Notes under the pieces: model-generated
What the model was told of the DNA's origin: nothing
What the model saw: the letters and a program-made list of their open reading frames with translations, nothing else
Database searches by the model: none
Made by a program: the position numbers and the translations under genes
From: Acholeplasmatales bacterium
GTDB lineage: Bacteria; Bacillota_I; Bacilli_A; Acholeplasmatales; Anaeroplasmataceae
NCBI GenBank assembly: GCA_017388605.1
Contig: JAFPIE010000064.1
Coordinates: 1-21,801, forward strand
DNA: 21,801 nt
Direction of reading: 5' to 3'
In this document: piece after piece, positions 8,200-16,080 of the stretch
Position numbering within the stretch: position 1 is the stretch's first letter
Layout: every line of letters starts with the position of its first letter

Positions 8200-8679
8200 T
8201 TATTTATGATATGTTTCGTTATTATTTATCTTAAATGCTCTATATATTTGTTCTAATAAAATGACCTGCATAAGCTGATGTGGGAAGGTCATTTTAGAAA
8301 AGCAAAGCTTATAATCTACCTTAGCTAGAACATCCTTTGAAATACCTAAGGATCCACCAATACTAAAGGATATATTCGCATTGTGATAGGAGAATATATC
8401 AAGCATCTTTTCTGCTAAGTCTATACTCGATAGCATTTCACCCTTTAAATCTAGGGCAATCTTATAGGAATTCGAAGGTAAAACCTTTAAAATTCTTTCC
8501 CCTTCCTTATTCTTAATTGCCTCAATTTCCTTATCACTTGGAGAATCATTAATGGCCTCATCCGAAACCTTTAAAAATTCAACCTTTGTGTATTTACCTA
8601 ATCTTTTTGTATATTCATTAATCGCATCAATCAAATACTTTTCTTTGATATTTCCAACACTTACAATATAGATTTTCAT
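8200..8679 (-). CDS. rlmH: 23S rRNA (pseudouridine-1915-N3) methyltransferase RlmH
   Basis: RlmH is a SPOUT-fold methyltransferase that uses S-adenosylmethionine to methylate pseudouridine 1915 in helix 69 of 23S rRNA, acting on assembled 70S ribosomes. The 159 residues equal the family length. The N-terminus MKIYIVSVGNIKEKYL, the SAM-binding trefoil-knot segment FSIGGSLGIS (about 106–115) and the C-terminal FPHQLMQVILLEQIYRAFKI with a terminal Tyr-His are diagnostic. The ATG overlaps the walJ stop (ATGA). The walJ–rlmH proximity is also known from Bacillus, which supports orthology. Confidence 0.97.
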   Translation of the reverse strand: MKIYIVSVGNIKEKYLIDAINEYTKRLGKYTKVEFLKVSDEAINDSPSDKEIEAIKNKEGERILKVLPSNSYKIALDLKGEMLSSIDLAEKMLDIFSYHNANISFSIGGSLGISKDVLAKVDYKLCFSKMTFPHQLMQVILLEQIYRAFKINNNETYHK

Positions 8680-9515
8680 ATTTCATAATCCCCACTAAAG
8701 AAAGGCTTTAAAATACCAAATTTTACATTCGATGTATCAATACCAAAATCATTAAATACCTTTTCTCTTGTAAGCTCAATAATCTCCGTTAAATTACATT
8801 CCTTTGATACATGAGCATGTAAAATGAGCTTAGTCTTATTTCCAATAACATTACATAGGGTAATCATAGAATCCTCATTCGACATATGGCCATGGTCCCC
8901 TAATACTCTAATTTTTAAGGAATATGGTCTTTCTGAATGCATTAATATTTCAGGGTCATGATTAGATTCTAATATATATGCCTCAGCATTTGCAATTTCT
9001 TGATAAATTGCTTGATGAACATAGCCAGTATCTGTAATATAAACAAGCTTTTTCTCATCATTATAGAAGGAGAATCCAATACATTCCTTTGCATCGTGAA
9101 ATAAAGGTAAAACCTGAATCTTTAAATCCTTTTCTATATAGAAAGGATATAGCATAGAATTTGCTAATCTTTCGATTAAGATTAATGAGCCATTCTTCTT
9201 TTTCTCCTCAAGTAAGGCTAAGACTTTTTCCTTACCTGGTCTATTAAACATTTCAATAACTCCATAGTATGTACCTAAGGACATATAGATTTTTAAATGG
9301 CATTCCTTAAGCATTTGAGGTAATGCTCTTATATGATCTACATGCTCATGAGTTATAAATAAACAGGCTATATCGCCTAAGGTTAGCCCATATCTAGAAA
9401 GATTATCTAGAATTTGCTTCCTAGTAATTCCTGCATCAATCAATATATTTATTTCCTTTGTTCTAAGTAAAGTACAGTTCCCATCAGAACCACTAGAAAA
9501 CACGCTAAATTCCAT
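8676..9515 (-). CDS. walJ: WalJ/YycJ-type metallo-beta-lactamase-fold exonuclease
   Basis: YycJ/WalJ proteins are MBL-fold nucleases (a 5'-3' double-strand DNA exonuclease in the characterised Bacillus case, tied to mismatch repair). The 279 residues match. Visible metal-site motifs are FSSGSDGNC at 6–14, THEHVDH at 55–61, the DTG of VYITDTGYVHQ near 161 acting as metal-bridging Asp, ESNHD near 183, and the late His of ILHAHVSKEC. It is the first gene of the operon; in many Firmicutes it follows walRKHI, but here no wal two-component genes precede it. The ATG has GGAGGT 6 bases upstream, partly locked in a small hairpin. The naming follows the family and the rlmH neighbour. Confidence 0.92.
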   Translation of the reverse strand: MEFSVFSSGSDGNCTLLRTKEINILIDAGITRKQILDNLSRYGLTLGDIACLFITHEHVDHIRALPQMLKECHLKIYMSLGTYYGVIEMFNRPGKEKVLALLEEKKKNGSLILIERLANSMLYPFYIEKDLKIQVLPLFHDAKECIGFSFYNDEKKLVYITDTGYVHQAIYQEIANAEAYILESNHDPEILMHSERPYSLKIRVLGDHGHMSNEDSMITLCNVIGNKTKLILHAHVSKECNLTEIIELTREKVFNDFGIDTSNVKFGILKPFFSGDYEI

Positions 9516-9521
9516 ATTCTA

Positions 9522-9545
9522 CCTCCACCGGAGGACATTATAACA
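9522..9545 (-). promoter_or_regulatory. walJ promoter and ribosome-site hairpin
   Basis: On the minus strand TGTTATAAT (9545–9537) is a consensus extended -10 element. Just after it, CCTCC-GGT-GGAGG (9534–9522) can form a 5-bp hairpin whose right arm is the walJ Shine-Dalgarno. Transcription would begin at or within the left arm, so the choice of start site decides whether the ribosome site is sequestered. Confidence 0.5.
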
Positions 9546-9620
9546 TAACTATCCTTTTCTTAAAAGAAAAAGAAATGAAAATGTCTATTATTTTAATCAA
9601 TTTTCAATTTTATAATTTCA

Positions 9621-9649
9621 TTGCATTTTAAATCCATAAATGATATGAT
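9621..9649 (+). promoter_or_regulatory. Sigma-A promoter of the giant lipoprotein operon
   Basis: TTGCAT (9621–9626), a 17-base spacer and TATGAT (9644–9649) form a strong sigma-A-type promoter in an AT-rich tract. It lies 42 bases before the first lipoprotein ATG, whose AAAGGAG is at 9679–9685. It is divergent from walJ. Confidence 0.65.
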
Positions 9650-9690
9650 ATTATTTGCATTAGTTTAATTTTTTAGATAAAGGAGTATGA

Positions 9691-12600
9691 ATGACAATGA
9701 CAAAGAAAACATTGCGCAGAGCGGTTACTGCTTCCCTTGCTAGCGCATTCGCAATATCTTTAGCATCTTGTTCAGCTGCATCGGACAATCATGGTAAAAT
9801 CGATTTAGATGCCATCTATGCTTCTAGTGGAGATTATTCCGTATCCTACGGAGATATCTGGAACGAGCTTAAATGGAAATCCAATGAGGTTTTAGATACT
9901 CAGATTACCAATGTAGTTTTAAATAAGTATATCAATCGTATTAGCATTGTTCTATCTAAGGATTCTAATTCTCTTACAGGAGAGGATAAGGATGCTTTAG
10001 GCTTTGATAGCGAGAATAATGTTTATAGCGATGATGCTTATAACAAGATGAAAGAAAATTATGAAGAAAGAATTGTAGATTACGTAGTACAGGACATCTA
10101 TAATTTCACTTATCAAACCGATAACTATTGGGACAATTTCGAATCCCTAGAGCATGTTGATATTGATACCCTAGAGGCTAAATATGTAGATGAGATTTAT
10201 TCTGAATATTTAGTTGACACTATTGATGGTGTAGAATTACTTAAGTTAATTCAAAAAGCAGATTACAAGGATTATAAGGATAATTTTGCAAACTATTTAA
10301 AGCTTGCAAAGGGTTTATCTCAAATCTATTATCCTCTTTATGCAAAGGAATTATTAGCCTATGCAGGACTTGAGGAGGATATTGAAGAGGCTGATAAGGA
10401 CGATACAGATGCTGATGATGATCAGTGGGGTTATTATGCTGTATCTAAATATGTATCTAAATTCAAGGATGAGTATACAAACAATTATGATATGAGCGCA
10501 ATCATTATCAATTTTGCAAACTCTAGTGAAATGGAGGATACATTAAGAGCCTTTGGATTAAAGTTCAATGGTAAGAACTTATATTATATTTATGATTCAA
10601 AGGATACGAATAAATATACCTTAAATGCTGATGGCTATATGACTTATGAGGATTACATCAAATATTATGATGATTTCTCTACAAGTAACCTAAACAATGG
10701 TCGTGATGCTGAAGGTAACCAGATGGCAACAGTTGTATCTAGCCAAGCCATCCTAGAGATTTATATCCAAATATATAATTATGTATATGGTGGTTATAGA
10801 ACTAAGCTATCCTCTACTTATACTGGTACAGCTTATACACAGCTAAACCAATTAAGAAGATTAACAGATGAAATCTTAGAGGCTTATGCATCTCCTGCAG
10901 CAGGAACTACAGTTGAGGAAATGCTTCTAGCTGCAAAGAATAAGCTTAAGGCAGATAACGATGAAGAGACCTACTATACTGCAAAGAATTTAAAGAAGCT
11001 TTATGGTGATACATTCAAAACCTATATGTATGATACCTTAAAGCTAAAGCAAGGCTCTACTTGCTATTCTTATAGCGGTCAAACATCAAACCTAGGTACA
11101 ACCTTAGCTTATAAATTTGATGAATATACAAATTATGAGAATAAAGAGGAAATCACAGATGCATCCTTAATTCATTTTAAGGAATGGTATAACGAAGAGG
11201 AAAGAAACTCTACAGATATCACTGCATTATTATTAGATACTGAAGCCTATCCATCCTTATCCTTAGATATATTAGAATTATTAAAGAAGGATGATATTAC
11301 TTCTTCTGCAATTACAAATTATTTAAGTGAAGAATTAGATGACGTTTCTGTAAAGATTTATAATGAAGCTTGTGAAATCAAGTATTCTGCAGATAATACA
11401 GATTATTCAAATGCATTATCTAAGGTAGGAAATGACAACATTTTAGCTACGATTTCTTATGATAATGTAACTTGGAATTTAAATATTATTGGAGATAGCG
11501 AGGATAAGGATTCTATTTTAATCCCTGGTACTTCTACTCCATTTGGTGTATTTGATTACTTAGAGGCAAAGAGTGGTACAACAACTGCTGTTGATTTAAT
11601 TTCTTCAAAGATTGTTAAGACTACAAAGGCATATGAGGATACAAATAAGGATAGAGATTTATATAAGAGATATATTGAGAATATGCTTTTAAGCTTCTCT
11701 AATAATTATTATTCTCAAAGTGGATATCCTGCATCTATTGGTAAATATAATTTCTTAATGCTATATTTCCATACTGCTGATGTAGAAAAGATTATTGATG
11801 ATTATTATAGAGTAAATGCTGCATCCTCTAAGCTATTAACAGATTATTCTTCAGATAAGCTAGTAAACTTCTTTGAAAAATATGTTGATATCCAAGAGGC
11901 TAACTACTTCTCCTTAGGTGGTACTCGTCTTTATGTATACTTAGATAGAGATGATGACGGCAAGGAGGATGAGGTTGCTGATTGGTGCGATTTGCTTGTA
12001 TCTGATTATGATGCAACAAGCGTATTTGCAGGCAAGACCTTCGGTGAGGTTGCAAAGCAGTTAGTTTGGGAAATCTACAATAAGATTAGTGCATCAACAT
12101 CCTCTCATACAGATGCTGCATCAGAGTTAGTAAATGAGATTTCTTCATCTGCAAAGGTTGTTTATGCGGATAACCCAATTTCTGCTGAAAACACTTGGGC
12201 AGTTTATAGACATTTAGGATTAAATGTTAAGACTACAGATTTCACTGCTACAAATTCAACTACAGATATTGATTTTGATCTAAAGCAGCGTCTATATGAT
12301 TATTCAAGAGGCTATAGCTTAGATGCAAATGGAAATATCACAAAGACTTATGAATATTTCTTAAATAATACATATCCTACATGCTATATCGAGCCAATGG
12401 GCGATAAGGATACAGTAGTTAAGGCTGATGATGATACTATCGTTGCAACAAAGGATGGATATAACCTAATCATGGTTACATCTGGTACTACTTCTGCATC
12501 TGCAAAGTGGACTAAGACAGATAATAGCGAGGGTATTTTAGAGAATATCGTATTCATGTATAACGAGAACCCTATCACAATTACAGATATCTATAATGAT

Positions 12601-12990
12601 ACTGAGGAATTAAATTTCAACCAGATTAAGTTCTACGTTCTAGATTATGCAATCCATGGTTCAGCAACATTAACTCCTGCATCATTATCCACTGCATATT
12701 CAAGATATCTATCTCCAGTAGTAACTCGTTTTACTTCTTCTGAGACACAAAGAATTATTTTAATCAATTATATTGAAAATTCTACAAATGCAAGCATTAG
12801 CTTCACAAAGAGCGGCAACAATGATGCATTTGCTAAGCTTGTAGCTATCGCACAAACTTCTGCTGATAATTATAGCTATTTATATAATGATACAACAGGC
12901 ACATCTAACCTATATGATTACAAGGATGAAAATGGTAATCTAGTTACTTGGTGGGATAGCATTAAAACTATTTTAAAGGAGGAGGCTTAA
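9691..12990 (+). CDS. Giant exported lipoprotein, putative PrsA/SurA-like foldase (paralogue of the next gene)
   Basis: The product has 1,099 residues. A basic, hydrophobic signal peptide ends in the lipobox LASC (Cys27), so it should be anchored on the outer face of the membrane. No named family is obvious. The segment after the signal (VSYGDIWNELKWKSNEVLDTQ, truncated here: about 50–66) resembles the start of PrsA/SurA chaperone domains. At about 752–761 there is DRDDDGKEDE, a Ca-binding-like loop, and near 923 GYNLIMV, resembling the last strand of parvulin PPIase domains (GYHIIKV type) but with Asn for His. The C-terminal part aligns by eye with the downstream protein: ELNFNQIKFYVLDYA against EISFNQFFIYYVQKA. 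It is rich in Tyr, Asp, Asn and Thr. The start has AAAGGAG 5 bases upstream. Foldase function is inference; an adhesin or structural role cannot be excluded. Confidence 0.85.
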   Translation: MTMTKKTLRRAVTASLASAFAISLASCSAASDNHGKIDLDAIYASSGDYSVSYGDIWNELKWKSNEVLDTQITNVVLNKYINRISIVLSKDSNSLTGEDKDALGFDSENNVYSDDAYNKMKENYEERIVDYVVQDIYNFTYQTDNYWDNFESLEHVDIDTLEAKYVDEIYSEYLVDTIDGVELLKLIQKADYKDYKDNFANYLKLAKGLSQIYYPLYAKELLAYAGLEEDIEEADKDDTDADDDQWGYYAVSKYVSKFKDEYTNNYDMSAIIINFANSSEMEDTLRAFGLKFNGKNLYYIYDSKDTNKYTLNADGYMTYEDYIKYYDDFSTSNLNNGRDAEGNQMATVVSSQAILEIYIQIYNYVYGGYRTKLSSTYTGTAYTQLNQLRRLTDEILEAYASPAAGTTVEEMLLAAKNKLKADNDEETYYTAKNLKKLYGDTFKTYMYDTLKLKQGSTCYSYSGQTSNLGTTLAYKFDEYTNYENKEEITDASLIHFKEWYNEEERNSTDITALLLDTEAYPSLSLDILELLKKDDITSSAITNYLSEELDDVSVKIYNEACEIKYSADNTDYSNALSKVGNDNILATISYDNVTWNLNIIGDSEDKDSILIPGTSTPFGVFDYLEAKSGTTTAVDLISSKIVKTTKAYEDTNKDRDLYKRYIENMLLSFSNNYYSQSGYPASIGKYNFLMLYFHTADVEKIIDDYYRVNAASSKLLTDYSSDKLVNFFEKYVDIQEANYFSLGGTRLYVYLDRDDDGKEDEVADWCDLLVSDYDATSVFAGKTFGEVAKQLVWEIYNKISASTSSHTDAASELVNEISSSAKVVYADNPISAENTWAVYRHLGLNVKTTDFTATNSTTDIDFDLKQRLYDYSRGYSLDANGNITKTYEYFLNNTYPTCYIEPMGDKDTVVKADDDTIVATKDGYNLIMVTSGTTSASAKWTKTDNSEGILENIVFMYNENPITITDIYNDTEELNFNQIKFYVLDYAIHGSATLTPASLSTAYSRYLSPVVTRFTSSETQRIILINYIENSTNASISFTKSGNNDAFAKLVAIAQTSADNYSYLYNDTTGTSNLYDYKDENGNLVTWWDSIKTILKEEA

Positions 12991-12991
12991 G

Positions 12992-15900
12992 ATGAAAAAG
13001 GCATTCAAGAGCTTACTTCTTGCAGGTACTACAGGATTAATGGCATTAACTCTTGCTTCCTGTGGTGGAGAGACAAGAAATTCTAGCGTACCTTACGGTG
13101 AAGCAAATAAATACAATTCTGATACTGTAATTGCCACTGCATCGAATGACATTACAAATGAATCCATGAAGATGACTTTGGCACAGTTCTATTCTAGATT
13201 AAGATATTCTGGAAACAATTTTGTTACAAATAATATTAAAAAGGCTGTTTATAGCAAGGAATATGATGCTGTAGTTGATGTTTTAACTCATGAGAACCTA
13301 GCTGATGTTAAGGATTCTACAAAAGCATTAATTACATTAACTAAGAATGATACTGCCCTATATAGCCTAAGTGCTACAACACTTGATGCAACAGGTGCAT
13401 TAAATAATTATCAATATATTCGTCGTTATATGGTAAACGCAATTCAATCCTTATTATCTAGTGGAATATTCTCTGCTACTTCTGCAGAGAAGGTTGCTGA
13501 TATCGAGGATAAGGATATCGAGAAGTATTACACAAAATATATTGAGACTCAAGCAAGACGTGGAATTACAATTACTTAGGCTGAATTAGCTTTCACACAG
13601 CCAACAGATAATAGTGATGTAATCCAATTTACAAATTTCAAATCTATCGTTCTAAGCTATAGAGAATTAGTTGATTCCTTCATTATTACACAGGCTGAAA
13701 AGCTTGCAAGTAAGAATGCATTATATCAAATTGCAGATGAGGAATACATCTATGAATATGATGCAGACCCATCTACAGATGCAAAAACTAAGAATAGCTC
13801 ATACTATCTATTCGATGAAAAGAAGATTGAATCCTTATATAATACTACATATAAGACATATGGTGAATATAAGGCTGTAATCATTCAGTTCAATTCAAGA
13901 CGTGAGGCATTAAATAATACCGATGAGGTTACAAATCTATTAGGCTATAGCTTAGCTGAGGCTGATACAGAGGAAAAGGTTAAGGCATATTATTTAGCAT
14001 TATATAATTTAACCTATGCATATGACCCTGCACTACAGTTAGATGATGATAGATTCACGTATACAGTTTCTAAGGATGAAAATGGATTAAGTGAATTAAA
14101 TGATACAGTTAAAACAGCTATTACAGATACTTTAGAGAATGGTGAATATTTCAAATCACCAAGAAACCTATCCGATAAGTATTATATGATTTATCATATC
14201 AGTACTAAGTATGATGTTTCTTCAAGCGATAAGGAAACTGAATTTGCTGATTTAACTTCCGACCAAAAGGAAAAGTATACTACTTATTTAAAGTGGGATA
14301 CAATGGAATCTAATGCTTCTAATTATGCAGCAACAAATTATAAGGCTTTAATCTATAAGAATTTAAATGATGAGAACAAGGATAATGATTTAAGAATTTA
14401 TGATCCAGTAGCTGAATATAGATTCTATAATTCTTATTCTGATGTTTATACATTAATGGATAAGTCTTATTTCAAGGATAATTTAATCTTCTCTTATGAT
14501 GGCATTGAATATAGCTGTGAGGATTTCTATAAGGAAGCAAGCCTATATTATGCATCTGAGACAATTACAAATTATTTCCAATTAGAATATGCAAATTCCT
14601 TCTTCGATAAATATATCGATGAGGATACAAAGAAAACAAATAGCGATACTGTAAAGGATGCTATTTCAACATTTAATTCTAATGGTAATTCTCAATATCC
14701 TTCTTCTATGGGACTTGCAAATTATTTATTAATTGCATATGGCTATGAAAATGAAGAGGATGTATTAAAATATTACTTTAATGCAGCTAAGTGCTTAACA
14801 AGCTACAAGGCTGAAAAGGTATTTGAGGATTGGGCTGTTCTAAATCAGGAAAAGACCGATGCTGAGGGTAAGAAGATTTATAACATTAATGAAGCTTATA
14901 AGACTCAAGGTATTCTATATAACCTATTAACTAGTGGTAATAAGGATTATTCTACACTATTCAATATTAACCTAGATCATTTCTTAATTAATATTGATGC
15001 AAATGGTGATGGTACTCCTGATGATCCAGATGGATTCTTAAAGGATTTATCTGATACAACTAAGGCAGAATTCGAAAATGCTGTAGTAGAATTAGCTAGG
15101 GCATTATATGTTGAGGCTACAAGTGGCAAATATGGTGATAACTCCTACTATACAATTCTAAATTATCTAAAGCAGGCTTACGAAGAGGGTATGCCATTAA
15201 AGACTGACCCTACTAAGACTTGGGATGATTTCAAGTCCTTCGGATTCCTATTAACTGTTGAGCAGCTAGCTTCTAATGGTGATATCACTCAGGATTCTGT
15301 ATCTAATTTCGTAGAGCCATTCAAGAATTATGTTAAGAATGTTTACAAGACATTAGATGAGGCTGATACAAAGATTGCAGATGATGGTAATTTCTATATC
15401 TATGATTCTACCAAAGAGGAAGGTCATGTACTTGAGAATGCTACTGATGCATCAAAGATTACAATCGATACCCTATGTAAGACAGTATATGGCTACCACC
15501 TATTAATCGTTAATAGCTATAGTGGACCAGATTCTACAGATTACAAGAAGCCAAGTGATTATGAATCACAATATGCAAACAATCTTCCTATTACATTAAT
15601 TGCAGATGATGAATCTACAGATGAGGATGAATCTATCGTTGTATATACAGATTCTTGGAATGAGAATTCCTCTGAGATTTCATTCAACCAATTCTTCATC
15701 TATTATGTTCAAAAGGCAAATAGTGCTACATCTTCTCTAGAATCAAATATTGCATCTTTATGCTCTACATTATTTGATAACTCTATTTCTAAATATGTAA
15801 GCTCTAATTTCCAGACCTTCTTATTATTATCTAAGTTAAATATCCAAATCGACGCTACAAATGGTCCAAAGGTATTTACTTATAATACAGCAGATGGTTT

Positions 15901-16006
15901 AGATGTTGAATATTACAAGAATACAGTTATCGATTGGGGAGATGAGGATCAATATCTTCCTTGGGTGGATGGTACTTATAATTGGGATAGACCAAAATCT
16001 AAATAA
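12992..16006 (+). pseudogene. Second giant lipoprotein gene, interrupted by one in-frame amber codon
   Basis: The frame of 1,005 codons is open from 12992 to 16006 except for a TAG at 13577–13579 (codon 196). The N-terminal piece has a lipobox signal peptide, LASC at Cys24. After the stop the same frame continues without another stop for over 800 codons with the same composition. The first in-frame ATG after the stop, at 14186, has no ribosome site, so restart is unlikely. Features mirror the upstream gene: TLAQFYSRLR like a PrsA/SurA N-terminal segment, AVIIQFNSRREAL near 300, HFLINIDANGDGTPDD near 662–677 with a Ca-loop-like pattern, and GYHLLIV near 834–840, a better parvulin-like last strand. 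The ATG has AAAGGAGG within the previous gene's end, one base after its stop. Whether full-length protein is made depends on the strain or on readthrough. Confidence 0.8.
13577..13579 (+). other. Premature amber codon, probably a CAG to TAG change
   Basis: The context is ATT ACT TAG GCT GAA. About 110 bases further on the same gene has ATT ACA CAG GCT GAA, so Gln is the natural residue and a single C-to-T transition explains the stop. TAG is used as an ordinary stop by sufS and by the gene at 7315, which argues against genome-wide recoding. Confidence 0.75.
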
Positions 16007-16013
16007 GAATTTC

Positions 16014-16038
16014 GGCAAACTTCGGTTTGCCTTTTCTT
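16014..16038 (+). terminator. Intrinsic terminator of the giant lipoprotein operon
   Basis: A 7-bp stem GGCAAAC/GTTTGCC closed by a stable TTCG tetraloop is followed by TTTTCTT, 7 bases past the stop codon. Confidence 0.85.
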
Positions 16039-16044
16039 ATGGAT

Positions 16045-16080
16045 AAAAAAAATCCTAGCATATTTGCTAGGATAATTTTT
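16045..16080. terminator. Bidirectional terminator between the lipoprotein operon and tex
   Basis: A 9-bp stem ATCCTAGCA/TGCTAGGAT with loop TATT is flanked by eight A on the left and six T on the right. On the minus strand it ends tex with a strong U-run; on the plus strand it is a back-up to the terminator at 16014. Confidence 0.85.

Noticed and set aside
13577..13579. Genome-wide recoding of TAG as glutamine
   Set aside because: Only one in-frame TAG occurs in about 20 kb of coding sequence, and sufS (1796–1798) and the gene at 7315 end with TAG. Those two are followed by TAA within 3–6 codons, so recoding is not strictly excluded, but a point mutation is far simpler.
13671..13880. Short plus-strand frame after the amber codon
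   Set aside because: It is in a different frame from the large lipoprotein, whose own frame stays open through this region with consistent composition.
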